DNA of 39,547 nt from a virus: the IMG/VR virus record IMGVR_UViG_3300033153_004576, positions 1-39,547 of that record; one strand, 5' to 3'. Shown here one piece after another: positions 24,792 to 32,667 of this stretch. The notes under the pieces were generated by a model, which was not told the origin of the DNA, did no database searches, and saw only the letters and a program-made list of their open reading frames with translations. The translations under genes and the position numbers were made by a program. Position 1 is the first letter of the stretch. Each line of letters starts with the position of its first letter.

Positions 24792-25097
24792 ATGGAAGAG
24801 TTAATAAATAAGATTAAGCTACACACAGAGGCAGGAAGTATCCTTGAACATATGGAACTGTTTGATGAAATAGCTAGTTTAATAAAAGAAGATATATTTA
24901 TTGGTACTTGGAGGGGTGAAGATGTTTATTTGAGTGGGGTAAGTGATGCAGATACAGCAGAAGTAGCTACTCGTTTACGTTTTGAAGATAGAGAGCTACC
25001 TGTAGGCAAATATGAGTTTGATGAGTTTGGAAAATTAGTCAAGAAAGATGAGAAAATTAAGTGGACGTGGCAGAAGGGATTACTCCCTTTTTTCTAG
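24792..25097 (+). CDS. Rightward 101-aa acidic protein of unknown function
   Basis: The only well-supported plus-strand gene in the window. ATG at 24792 has AAAGGA seven bases upstream. The N-terminal ~35 residues look helical (MEELINKIKLHTEAGSILEH) and the rest strand-rich (EDIFIGTWRGEDVYLSGV, RFEDRELPVGKYEFDE). It ends in a hydrophobic LLPFF whose codons form the terminator. It has no signal peptide or membrane segment, is net acidic, and matches no family I know. The cassette has its own promoter and terminator against the surrounding operon, the layout of a phage moron. It could be a toxin, an inhibitor of host defence or a virion-assembly factor; none is shown. Confidence 0.8.
   Translation: MEELINKIKLHTEAGSILEHMELFDEIASLIKEDIFIGTWRGEDVYLSGVSDADTAEVATRLRFEDRELPVGKYEFDEFGKLVKKDEKIKWTWQKGLLPFF
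25074..25093 (+). terminator. Intrinsic terminator overlapping the 3' end of the 101-aa gene
   Basis: AAGGGA (25074-25079), loop TTAC, TCCCTT (25084-25089), then TTTT to 25093. The stem lies within the last codons and the stop codon follows at 25095-25097. It works only for rightward transcription, since no T-run follows on the minus strand. It protects the convergent gp49-family gene from read-through. Confidence 0.75.
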
Positions 25098-25102
25098 CCC
25101 TC

Positions 25103-25669
25103 TTATTCTTCTGATACTACCCCTAATGCTGAAAGGTAATTTAAAGCTTCGTCTCCTGTCACGCCTTTTATGCGTCTTATAATATGATTATTTGTTAGGT
25201 TTTGTTTTTTTGTGCTATCAAATAGACTTACAATATAACGCTTTGTTTCGTCACTATCAAAAGTTAAATTAACTAATAGTATTTCTTCCATGTGCTCATG
25301 ACTATAAGTTGACTCAAGATCTACCCTTAATACCAAAGATGCCTTCTTTACAGGTTCACTTGTCTCTTCTCCTGCAAATAATCTCTGCTTCAATAGATAC
25401 CCTTCAAGCATCCAAATCTTTTGCTTGGCGTTCTCTCTGGCTATCTTCTGCCCTAATGCTTCATCAAAATTCTCTAAAGAAACAGAAGAGGACTCTCCTG
25501 TAACCTTAAACCCATTTTTTAAAATAAGCATACATACCGTCATTGAAGTACCAGGGAATACATGATAATACTCTTCTTCAATAGTGTCCTCTATCATCTG
25601 AGGGTTAAGCCTTGGTGCATTGAGTCCTTTTGCTTGGATCATCTTCTCTGTTTCTTCATCGTTTTTCAT
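25103..25669 (-). CDS. gp49-family phage protein
   Basis: 188 aa. Residues 10-100 carry the family signature: IQAKGLNAPRLNPQMIEDTI, YYHVFPGTSMTVCMLILKNG, FKVTGESSSVSLENFDEALG, ENAKQKIWMLEGYLLKQRLF. This family is widespread in phages, with no established function known to me. The C-terminal ~80 residues (LRVDLESTYSHEHMEEILLV onward) look like an extra domain not usual for the family. ATG overlaps the portal stop (ATGA), with AAGGA eight bases upstream. It ends six bases from the converging cassette. Confidence 0.75.
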   Translation of the reverse strand: MKNDEETEKMIQAKGLNAPRLNPQMIEDTIEEEYYHVFPGTSMTVCMLILKNGFKVTGESSSVSLENFDEALGQKIARENAKQKIWMLEGYLLKQRLFAGEETSEPVKKASLVLRVDLESTYSHEHMEEILLVNLTFDSDETKRYIVSLFDSTKKQNLTNNHIIRRIKGVTGDEALNYLSALGVVSEE

Positions 25670-27777
25670 TTTTCCGTTCCTTTATTCTTGTGTAAATTGG
25701 CTGCTATATCCTTAGCAAGCTGATCTTTTCTCGTTTCTTCTCTATCTTTTTGCCCCTCTTCTCCTTCTCTGATTTTATTCCCTGCTTCTATCTTGGCTTT
25801 ATCAAGGTTGATCTGTGCAGTTTGCATCTTGATACGCTCCAACTCTACCTTCGACTCGAGCTCAAACCTTTTAAGGTCTGTTTCTACTTTTAACTTCTCT
25901 TGCTCTGCTTGTGCTTTGACTTGTTCTGCACTTGGTTGAGGCTCCGGCATACCATCCTCTTTAAGCTTCTCTTGCTTCTCTTTGCTTAGTAGGTGCATTG
26001 GTATTGTCTTGGAAAGTCTCTCGGCCAATACATCACTATCACTAAAGTCAAGGTTTTTAACAAGAAGGTCAACTCCTACTTCTGCAACTTTAGGGCTTTT
26101 CCCCATAAGATCAAGGATCTGCTGCGCGTTCTCGTCCTGTTTAGTCTCATAGCTTGCCCCTGAGCTTATCACTACGGTATGTGATCCACCTTCTATAGAG
26201 TTCAAAAGCTTATCTTCGCCGGTTTGGTTGTCATTCTCTATCTTGTTGAGTTCGATAGTCTCTGTAGTGTTATCGATCTTACGAATTTGAATAATACGTT
26301 CTGTATCATATATCTTTGGGATCAGTTCGGTAATCAATATTCCTGTTCTTCTGATTGCATTTTGGTAGTTGTCTATAAATTCGTATGTTCCGGTATCTGC
26401 TTCACCTGCTCTTGCCTTTATTGCTTTACCGCTTATCTCATTGCTTGCTTTACCTACTGAGGCATCCTGCATACCTATAGAGTCTTTCATGTCTACATCA
26501 AGCACTCCTGCTGCCTGTAGCTCTGCAACTGGCATAGTCGCCCCTTGATCTCTATAGGGTTTGTCTTCCCCTTTTTTGTACGTGAGTGTAGAAAATCTGA
26601 TAGAGTTTGCATTTGCCCATTGTTCTTCGTAGCCTTCAATGGCCTTATCTGTTGTGATCCATGGTGCAATAGGTGAGTTGTCTATCCTCTCAACGGCTGA
26701 CGATCTCATAAGGTTAAGCGCTCTTTGTGCGTCTCTTGCATCATAGATAAGCCCTTTTGTGGCTCTTTTACCTCTAAGGTCCGTCTCTCTACCAATCATT
26801 GGAATAATTGGAATAGTAGAAGTAGGGAACTCGATTTCTTCTTCTAGTATATCACCTTGTGATATCTTGCACCATATTACTTTGTGGCTTGGTACTTTTC
26901 TAGTCTTGACAACTGTTATACCCTTCTCTTCGAGTTTCTGCGCTACCTCTACATCTTTTATGTCCTTTGAGTCCACCACTTCGCCAGTAGAAAGTAATGA
27001 TATTTCTTTTGTGGTAGGTTCTCTTCTAAAGTATTCCGATATGGTGACTGTCTTATCGTCTCCCCAAAAAGTAGTTGGTGTTTGATCTGTTCCAGGTAAT
27101 GCCTCTTTACTCTTCCCTGGGTAACGTTTATTGAACTCGTCCTCTGTGATCTTCTCTGAGATAATAGCCCAGTTCATATCGCTCTTGTCTGACTCTACCG
27201 CGTCGGGATCGATAATAACACTCCATCTATCCCTAATCGCTTTGATCTCAATATCAAGGTCAAATCCATCATCTTGGTACTTAGTAAGAACTCTTATCCA
27301 TCCAAAACCACCTTCTACTGCGTGCTTAAATGCTGTCTTGTACTCTGCTACTGCGTTTGATTGGTATTCTATGTCTCTGATTAGGTCCGTAAGTACTTCT
27401 GACAGTTTAAGCTTCTTTCCTCCTGTAGTTATGAGTTCCGGCTCTGATATCCCTATTGAGCTTCCAGAAGGTGAAACGTTTATAGTCTGAACAGAAGATC
27501 GCTGTTTCCCTATAACCCTATTGACAAACTGAGGCAGCTTATTGAATGTGAGTGCTAACCTGTTATCATCTTCCATATCGTTTAGTTCTTCTTGTCCGTA
27601 TTGCTCTCCAAAGATAAAGTGAACGTCCTCTTCTGCCCGGTCCATGTTCCCTTTGTGTGCCTCATATCCTAGTGTGGCCCTCTCTACTGCCTCCTTAATG
27701 ATATCATTCTTTGAATTGCCTTCTCTAACCTGTACCGGTTCTTTTGCTATTCCTGTTCCTGCTGCGTTCTTTTTCAT
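25666..27777 (-). CDS. Portal protein, P22 gp1-like
   Basis: 703 aa, near P22 portal (725 aa). Typical features are AEEDVHFIFGEQY and NRLALTFNKLPQFVNRVIGK near the N-terminus, then SPIAPWITTDKAIEGYEEQW and KASNEISGKAIKARAGEADT. The last ~120 residues form a long charged helix (AEQVKAQAEQEKLKVETDLK, onward), the barrel of P22-type portals that reaches into the capsid. The dodecameric portal is the DNA gate. ATG overlaps the TerL stop with GGAGG upstream. Confidence 0.9.
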   Translation of the reverse strand: MKKNAAGTGIAKEPVQVREGNSKNDIIKEAVERATLGYEAHKGNMDRAEEDVHFIFGEQYGQEELNDMEDDNRLALTFNKLPQFVNRVIGKQRSSVQTINVSPSGSSIGISEPELITTGGKKLKLSEVLTDLIRDIEYQSNAVAEYKTAFKHAVEGGFGWIRVLTKYQDDGFDLDIEIKAIRDRWSVIIDPDAVESDKSDMNWAIISEKITEDEFNKRYPGKSKEALPGTDQTPTTFWGDDKTVTISEYFRREPTTKEISLLSTGEVVDSKDIKDVEVAQKLEEKGITVVKTRKVPSHKVIWCKISQGDILEEEIEFPTSTIPIIPMIGRETDLRGKRATKGLIYDARDAQRALNLMRSSAVERIDNSPIAPWITTDKAIEGYEEQWANANSIRFSTLTYKKGEDKPYRDQGATMPVAELQAAGVLDVDMKDSIGMQDASVGKASNEISGKAIKARAGEADTGTYEFIDNYQNAIRRTGILITELIPKIYDTERIIQIRKIDNTTETIELNKIENDNQTGEDKLLNSIEGGSHTVVISSGASYETKQDENAQQILDLMGKSPKVAEVGVDLLVKNLDFSDSDVLAERLSKTIPMHLLSKEKQEKLKEDGMPEPQPSAEQVKAQAEQEKLKVETDLKRFELESKVELERIKMQTAQINLDKAKIEAGNKIREGEEGQKDREETRKDQLAKDIAANLHKNKGTEK

Positions 27778-29078
27778 CTTCTAAACCTCCGTGAATTTCG
27801 TGATTTTTGTGCATACATTTTCTTTTGTATGTCTCCTACGTTTGCCCTGTCTATTCGCACTTCGCTAAAGAAATGAAGTGCTACAGAGTCTCCTTTGTCT
27901 GGTGATCTGCCTAGCAGATCTCTAATCTCGTCTTTTGATTGTATCATTATTTTACCATTAGCGTTACTAAACTCATATCTTATCACTAGCAGTTCTTCTT
28001 TAAGCTCATCATCTTTTGGGAGCTTTCCCCCTCTTCTGACAAAATCTCTTAAATTGAAGTACATTTCTGCGCGCTTATTATAATATAAATCTGTTTTGTC
28101 TGCCCTCATTGATACGTTTGCTTCTATGCACCTATGCCCTTTTTCTTCAAGCCTATCATATACACCTGCTCCTACCCCTATTGTATCTACGAATATTGCT
28201 TTAGGCTTATCGTTCTCCTCTTCTGAATATTCCATACTCACAACATTAGCAAGCTCCATAGTAGAATATTTAGCAAATTGTTTCATCCCATATATCTGAT
28301 ATCCTGTTCTTTTTGAAAGCACACTACTATCACTCCCATATCTTGCTACGTCTACCGCGTAAGAGAATACGCCTGTTTTGTCCACGCCTTCAAGATTATT
28401 GTTCATAGCCTCCTCTATCTCTGCATATGTGAATAATGCTTTATCGTCACCTTCTCTTACTTTCCCAAGATAGATATGTTCATACTCGTCATAATCTTCT
28501 TCTTTGGCTTCATCAATAACTCTCTTCATTGTTTCCGGCAAGAAAGGGTTTTCATCATAATTGATCATTCTTGTAACTGTATCTTTGTGTGGGTGTTCTA
28601 CAAAACGTTGCCAAACAAAATCCGTTCTGTTGGCTGGGTTAAATATGAGCCATATCTCAGAGGACTCTTTTCTTATTGTTGGGTTTATAACATCCCATTG
28701 TTCATTTGTTAAAGCGTGTGCCTCTTCAAGCCAACATATATCAATACCTTCTGTTGATTTTATCTCATCTATATTTCTTGCAATTCCAAGGAACCTATAT
28801 TTAGATCCTGTTACTTTATGTCTGATCTCAGAGAGAGTGAACTCATATTCGTCTTGGAGTTCAAGACTGTATATTTTGTCTTTGACGAGTGTAAAAACAG
28901 ATTGAGAGATAGAGTTTTGGTATTGACGAACACATAATACTTGTATATTGCATATTCTTGTAAGTTTTATTGATTGGAGAGCTGCATCATGAGACTTGCT
29001 TGATGCCCTTCCCCCATATAGGACCTTGTATCTTGATTGTTGTTCCCAAAACTCTTTAAGGGCTGGGTTCATTATCAT
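27774..29078 (-). CDS. terL: Terminase large subunit, PBSX type
   Basis: 434 aa. Walker A GGRASSKS (22-29), Walker B ICWLEEA (114-120), and a C-terminal RNase H-like nuclease region starting VDVARYGSDSSV and IFVDTIGVGAGVYDRL. This is the PBSX/Terminase_3 class, which cuts and pumps DNA into the procapsid through the portal. ATG at 29078 overlaps the TerS stop (ATGA) and has no good ribosome site, so translation is probably coupled to TerS. The second ATG at codon 3 is an alternative start. Confidence 0.92.
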   Translation of the reverse strand: MIMNPALKEFWEQQSRYKVLYGGRASSKSHDAALQSIKLTRICNIQVLCVRQYQNSISQSVFTLVKDKIYSLELQDEYEFTLSEIRHKVTGSKYRFLGIARNIDEIKSTEGIDICWLEEAHALTNEQWDVINPTIRKESSEIWLIFNPANRTDFVWQRFVEHPHKDTVTRMINYDENPFLPETMKRVIDEAKEEDYDEYEHIYLGKVREGDDKALFTYAEIEEAMNNNLEGVDKTGVFSYAVDVARYGSDSSVLSKRTGYQIYGMKQFAKYSTMELANVVSMEYSEEENDKPKAIFVDTIGVGAGVYDRLEEKGHRCIEANVSMRADKTDLYYNKRAEMYFNLRDFVRRGGKLPKDDELKEELLVIRYEFSNANGKIMIQSKDEIRDLLGRSPDKGDSVALHFFSEVRIDRANVGDIQKKMYAQKSRNSRRFRR

Positions 29079-29620
29079 TTATTTACTTTTTTATAATAAT
29101 CGTCCAGTCCTAGTTTTATTTCTGGTTTAAGCTGCTTATTGTCTTTCTCGTAGTAGCCCACGTGTTTAGCTAACTTGTCAAGACTTTGCCCTTTGTCGTT
29201 TAACTTAACCTCAATAACGTCATAAGGTTCTTTGTCTTTACCCCTTCCGACATACTTCGTAGTAACTTTAATTGAAGATATTGCTTTGGCTGCTGTTTCG
29301 TCTAATTTACTTATTGTTTTAAGCGCTCCGTGTTCATCAAAGATAGTTCTGATATCAAAGAAGGCTATCCTTGCAAGTTCATCTGTTATTTCTTTGTGGG
29401 TTATTTGGCTATTTTTTTGTGCTTCTGCTTGAAGTTCTTTGAGCCTTATAATAATCTTATCTGTGTTTGCAAGCTTTGAGGCTCTTACATCTACTGTGTT
29501 ATCTGTCCACTTCCTAGACAGCGTATACACTTTCCTGTAAGCAATTCTTTGTGAGTCTCCCCCAAACAGGAGTAATGTGAATTTTTCTTCTTTGGGTGTA
29601 GGTTTTTTTATTTTGGCCAT
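29075..29620 (-). CDS. terS: Terminase small subunit
   Basis: 181 aa with the Terminase_2 pattern: an N-terminal helix-turn-helix region (TPKEEKFTLLLFGGDSQRIA, then YTLSRKWTDNTVDVRASKLA), followed by ITDELARIAFFDIRTIFDE and a Lys-rich tail. It recognises the packaging site and activates TerL, which is encoded next with a four-base overlap. ATG at 29620 has AAGGGG twelve bases upstream, a long spacer. The gene follows an extended -10 promoter and opens the late operon. Confidence 0.85.
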   Translation of the reverse strand: MAKIKKPTPKEEKFTLLLFGGDSQRIAYRKVYTLSRKWTDNTVDVRASKLANTDKIIIRLKELQAEAQKNSQITHKEITDELARIAFFDIRTIFDEHGALKTISKLDETAAKAISSIKVTTKYVGRGKDKEPYDVIEVKLNDKGQSLDKLAKHVGYYEKDNKQLKPEIKLGLDDYYKKVNK

Positions 29621-29656
29621 AAAATCTAAGTACCCCTTTCATGTTTCGTGTTAGAA

Positions 29657-29665
29657 ATTATAGCA
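29657..29665 (-). promoter_or_regulatory. Extended -10 late promoter upstream of TerS
   Basis: TGC directly precedes TATAAT (29662-29657) on the minus strand. There is no good -35. The predicted start near 29650 gives a ~30-base leader to TerS. The same TGC-TATAAT core precedes the scaffold gene. The upstream part of the promoter overlaps the end of the 129-aa gene, and no terminator separates the two operons. Confidence 0.6.
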
Positions 29666-29670
29666 TAATG

Positions 29671-30060
29671 TTAAAATAGTGGTTTTTTCTTTCTTTTTTT
29701 ATTAAGTAAATGAAAATATGACGGACTCATACCTTTAGGTACATGTACCTTCTTAGGTTCAAGTGCCTTGGTAACATCAACACATGAAATACTATCTATT
29801 GAAAACTCTTCCCCTGACTGAGGGATGATATTTACATTTGCATTATTCCCGTGTAGCCTATATGAGATCTCATATACCTTTCCTTTTTCAAGATGTGGCG
29901 AGAACATATCACATAGATACATATCATGAGCCGATCTTGGATCTAATGCTCCAAATGGCTCTAAGCACCATCCTATATCATGATCTCTTTCAATAAGTGA
30001 AATTTTACATTGTTCAACTTCTTTATTTTTTATGGGTTCTAGTTTGTTATTCCCTTCCAT
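29671..30060 (-). CDS. Unknown early-operon protein (129 aa)
   Basis: Mixed strand and helix, with three spread Cys and a strongly basic end (LLNKKRKKKPLF). Features such as HDIGWCLEPFGALDPRSAHD and GKVYEISYRLHGNNANVNII match no family I know. ATG at 30060 overlaps the upstream gene by 14 bases and has AAGG six bases upstream. It is the last gene before the late promoter. Confidence 0.6.
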   Translation of the reverse strand: MEGNNKLEPIKNKEVEQCKISLIERDHDIGWCLEPFGALDPRSAHDMYLCDMFSPHLEKGKVYEISYRLHGNNANVNIIPQSGEEFSIDSISCVDVTKALEPKKVHVPKGMSPSYFHLLNKKRKKKPLF

Positions 30061-30328
30061 GATCTGCCTTTTTTAATTTTCTCACAAACTTATTACACCC
30101 ATCACCTTTTACGACTGTTGCATTACTATCATACGCAAACGCATCCGGATTATCACATTTTCTTTTATTTTTTGCCCAGTACCAGCAGTTATCACACACT
30201 CTGCTTTCAAAGTCGTCGTGGATTTCATTTATTAAATCGTTAACGTCTCCAAAATATATTCCTCTGCTTCCGTAATCCTCTGCGGCTGGTAAAGCATCTG
30301 CTTTTTTAAGTGTTTCTCCTCTATTCAT
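30047..30328 (-). CDS. Small Cys-rich, probable metal-binding protein (93 aa)
   Basis: ATG at 30328 is chosen over the in-frame ATG 36 bases upstream, because AAGGAG lies five bases before it and the longer form would overlap the previous gene. The second half has CDNCWYWAKNKRKCDN, then GCNKF: four or five Cys spaced like a small zinc-binding fold seen in many short phage proteins. Function unknown. Confidence 0.65.
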   Translation of the reverse strand: MNRGETLKKADALPAAEDYGSRGIYFGDVNDLINEIHDDFESRVCDNCWYWAKNKRKCDNPDAFAYDSNATVVKGDGCNKFVRKLKKADHGRE

Positions 30329-30338
30329 ATCGTCTCCT

Positions 30339-30533
30339 TTATAAAAATACTTTACACCGAACAAAATGCTCCGGTGGTGATCTAAGCTCCTCTTTTGTAG
30401 CGCGATATACTTCTCTGGTCTTTGGGTTTATAAGCATCTGCTTAGGTTCTCCACAATAAGCGGCTTGATGGCCTACCCCTTCTATCCACAAAATAACACC
30501 GCCCTTTCTTTTAAACTGATTAATCTTTGTCAT
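30339..30533 (-). CDS. Unknown small protein (64 aa)
   Basis: A compact, basic product (MTKINQFKRKGGVILWIEGV, later EVYRATKEELRSPPEHFVRC) with no family I recognise. ATG overlaps the upstream TGA (ATGA), with AAAGAG five bases before it. Coupled translation within the recombination operon supports it as real. Confidence 0.6.
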   Translation of the reverse strand: MTKINQFKRKGGVILWIEGVGHQAAYCGEPKQMLINPKTREVYRATKEELRSPPEHFVRCKVFL

Positions 30534-31018
30534 ATCGTCTCTTTACTCGCCTTGATCCTCTCCATAAGCCCTATCTTCTTCTCTTCTACTATTCCAAGCC
30601 TTTCATTGATGAGGTTCATTAGGTACTCTACAATCTCTTTTGTTCTGGCTTCTATCTCTGCAGCATCACTTTTCTTCATAGGCTTTGCCCACTTGCCCAT
30701 AATACCCTTATTGAGTCCGTATTGCTTGCCTAGTGCTTTGGTGTCTCTCTCTAAGAGTCTTAGGATCATGTTGCTTGCTTCAATAGTGTAGGCTTCTTTA
30801 GAGAAGTGATCTATTGTTGCGAACCAAAGTTCTTTTCCAATGTCTACCGCTACTTTGACTTTATCTACCCTATGCTTCTTGATCTGTCCATTAAAGCCTT
30901 TTTGTACTCTGGCTTCGATCTTCTTATGTATGGCTGTCTTCTCTTTGTCTTCGTAACTGTGGAGTAATGATCCTATCACTCTTGCGATAATGATAGTCTT
31001 TTTTTGTTCTACCCTCAT
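30530..31018 (-). CDS. Unknown helical protein in the recombination operon (162 aa)
   Basis: Basic and helical, without membrane segments. The centre (DKVKVAVDIGKELWFATIDH) and the later YGLNKGIMGKWAKPMKKSDA might form a DNA-binding region, but I match no family. It overlaps both neighbours by four bases (ATGA), so it is part of the coupled chain of small genes downstream of bet. Confidence 0.6.
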   Translation of the reverse strand: MRVEQKKTIIIARVIGSLLHSYEDKEKTAIHKKIEARVQKGFNGQIKKHRVDKVKVAVDIGKELWFATIDHFSKEAYTIEASNMILRLLERDTKALGKQYGLNKGIMGKWAKPMKKSDAAEIEARTKEIVEYLMNLINERLGIVEEKKIGLMERIKASKETI

Positions 31019-31128
31019 AAAAAACTCCCTATAATTGCCGGAACTCCCACCTCTTTAAGTATCACCAGTATAATAATAACTACCATAACCGCTACTGCTA
31101 CCGCCTGTATTTCTATTTTTGCTTTCAT
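31015..31128 (-). CDS. 37-aa single-pass membrane peptide
   Basis: ATG at 31128 and TGA at 31015 overlap both neighbours by four bases. The peptide has a short basic start (MKAKIEIQ), one long hydrophobic helix (AVAVAVMVVIIILVIL) and a short polar tail. It is probably an inner-membrane peptide. No family recognised; the coupling and the clean hydrophobic profile support a real gene. Confidence 0.6.
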   Translation of the reverse strand: MKAKIEIQAVAVAVMVVIIILVILKEVGVPAIIGSFL

Positions 31129-31334
31129 ACTATTCCTTTGCTTTGTTCCTCGATATAATCATCAAGTTCTTTAAATGTAATGCCGTACTTTCTGGAAATC
31201 CAAGCTATCTGCCTTCTTATCGCATTGTTTTCCAGTTCATGCTTTGATCTGTCGAATATGTGGTTCTGGTTGAGTTTAGGCATTGGTGCTGCCGCGTACT
31301 CTTCAAATGCCCTCTCTATTGGTGACTTGTTCAT
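31125..31334 (-). CDS. Unknown small soluble protein (69 aa)
   Basis: ATG at 31334 overlaps the upstream TGA (ATGA). This start is preferred over an in-frame ATG 33 bases upstream that would read through the previous gene. The product (NKSPIERAFEEYAAAP, RRQIAWISRKYGITFKELDD) is charged and helical, perhaps with a helix-turn-helix near its end. No family recognised. Confidence 0.6.
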   Translation of the reverse strand: MNKSPIERAFEEYAAAPMPKLNQNHIFDRSKHELENNAIRRQIAWISRKYGITFKELDDYIEEQSKGIV

Positions 31335-31492
31335 AGCCCAAACACCACAGCCATAATCACAATACAAAGAAACAATACCACGATCACAACGTCTGCCAAA
31401 AACTTGTTACGCTCATTCTTTATGGCTTTCTCTGTATCGACACGCTCTTGCTCTTCATCGTTTAGTCTTTTAATGTCTTGTAGGTTTGTCAT
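31331..31492 (-). CDS. 53-aa C-terminally anchored membrane protein
   Basis: Overlaps both neighbours by four bases. The first ~32 residues are a charged helix (IKRLNDEEQERVDTEKAIKN) and the rest is one membrane segment (VVIVVLFLCIVIMAVVFGL) ending the protein, so a tail-anchored topology is likely. No family recognised. It sits in a chain of three small membrane genes. Confidence 0.65.
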   Translation of the reverse strand: MTNLQDIKRLNDEEQERVDTEKAIKNERNKFLADVVIVVLFLCIVIMAVVFGL

Positions 31493-31686
31493 TGGTTATC
31501 CTTAAATATCGTTTTATCTTTAGCCATTATATATGTTGCCGCTATATAAAAAGTAGCCCCTACTATCAATAGCCTTATTTGCTCTCCTGTCACCTCCCAG
31601 TTCACAAACATCGTAAGAATGGAGGAAAACATCATTATTATCCCAATACCAGTAATCATTAGAGTTATAAATTCTTTGCTTGTCAT
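31489..31686 (-). CDS. 65-aa membrane protein, two segments
   Basis: Two hydrophobic segments (about 7-28, LMITGIGIIMMFSSILTMFV; about 38-55, IRLLIVGATFYIAATYIM) joined by a short acidic loop, with a Lys/Asp tail. Starts and stops overlap neighbours by four bases. It resembles small phage membrane proteins of unknown role. An early-expressed holin-like or superinfection-exclusion role is possible but not shown. Confidence 0.65.
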   Translation of the reverse strand: MTSKEFITLMITGIGIIMMFSSILTMFVNWEVTGEQIRLLIVGATFYIAATYIMAKDKTIFKDNQ

Positions 31687-31862
31687 TTCGACTCCTCAAT
31701 GTCCTTAATCAATCTCTTAATGGCTAAATCTATCAACTTGGCACGTGGAACACCCTTAACCTTTGATATCTTATCAAGCTTATTCACATCGTGCATATTT
31801 AGCTTAACGCTATACGGCTTCTTGGTGCCTTCCATGTTTTCTATTTCTTTTTTTAGGTCCAT
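31683..31862 (-). CDS. Ribbon-helix-helix type DNA-binding protein (59 aa)
   Basis: ATG at 31862 has GAGGAGTAGAGG just upstream, at the end of bet. After a short charged start, KPYSVKLNMHDVNKLDKISK and GVPRAKLIDLAIKRLIKD show the strand-helix-helix pattern of Arc/CopG repressors. It may act as a local transcription regulator, for example at the palindromic promoter near 34.7 kb; that target is a guess. The stop overlaps the next ATG. Confidence 0.7.
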   Translation of the reverse strand: MDLKKEIENMEGTKKPYSVKLNMHDVNKLDKISKVKGVPRAKLIDLAIKRLIKDIEESK

Positions 31863-31865
31863 CCT

Positions 31866-32666
31866 CTACTCCTCATCTATATCAATGATCGTTTGCTTAG
31901 GCTCTTCTTTTAGTGAAGCCTTCATATCTTCCAGGTCTTTGCCCTCTATAACTATTTCTTGGCCTCCACCCTTTCCTACTATATGTAGCTCTTTGCTGTC
32001 TCCTATTGTTACCGTGTCACCTATTTCAATATCAGAAATTGTGTTTTCTGGTGCATTTAGTCCTACCTTTTGCTCTTTTATGCCTCTAGGGGTTGCTTTA
32101 ACCTCTTCTACTTCTATTATAGGGAGTTCGTCCTCTGCATATACCCCAGAGATACTAAAGGCTTTTCTTAGGGCTTGTGACTCTGCTACCTTCTTTAGCA
32201 TGGTTGGGCCTTTTTCTTTCCAGAACTTTGTAGTTACTCCCTCTTTTGTTTTTTGGACATACTCATTATACGCTACCTCTACGATAAAAGGCCTATCTGT
32301 GTCTGTTCTGTAAACCTTACACGTTGCTACAAGATCTTTCTTTTCTTCCCATTCTCCATTAACTAACTTGTATGTGGGCTTTAGTTCTGTAGTGGTTTCC
32401 ATACCTGCAAACTTGCCTGAGCTGTGCGCTATCTTTAGGAACGCGTCTCTACCTACAAGAGGTTCTATCTTGTCAATCCATACATTGCTGACTTTCGAAC
32501 TTCTTTTCACAAAGTAAATCTCTTTAAGAATAGGGTTAAGTCCTAAGCTTGTAGCTACGTTCATACAAAAGCGCTGCTCTGCCTCTGACGTTCCTTCCGG
32601 GAAGAACTGTCTTATAATTACATTCTTCTCTTCTGTGGTAAATGCTATTAGTGCGTTGGTTTTCAT
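31866..32666 (-). CDS. bet: Single-strand annealing protein, Bet/RecT family
   Basis: 266 aa. The core matches lambda Bet-type annealases: CMNVATSLGLNPILKEIYFV, EPLVGRDAFLKIAH, VATCKVYRTD, KGPTMLKKVAESQALRKAFS, then GVYAEDELP. The C-terminus is acidic (TIIDIDEE), similar to SSB-type tails. It anneals single strands made by the exonuclease encoded just upstream, for recombination and repair of phage DNA. AGGAG lies seven bases before the ATG. Confidence 0.9.
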   Translation of the reverse strand: MKTNALIAFTTEEKNVIIRQFFPEGTSEAEQRFCMNVATSLGLNPILKEIYFVKRSSKVSNVWIDKIEPLVGRDAFLKIAHSSGKFAGMETTTELKPTYKLVNGEWEEKKDLVATCKVYRTDTDRPFIVEVAYNEYVQKTKEGVTTKFWKEKGPTMLKKVAESQALRKAFSISGVYAEDELPIIEVEEVKATPRGIKEQKVGLNAPENTISDIEIGDTVTIGDSKELHIVGKGGGQEIVIEGKDLEDMKASLKEEPKQTIIDIDEE

Positions 32667-32667
32667 A

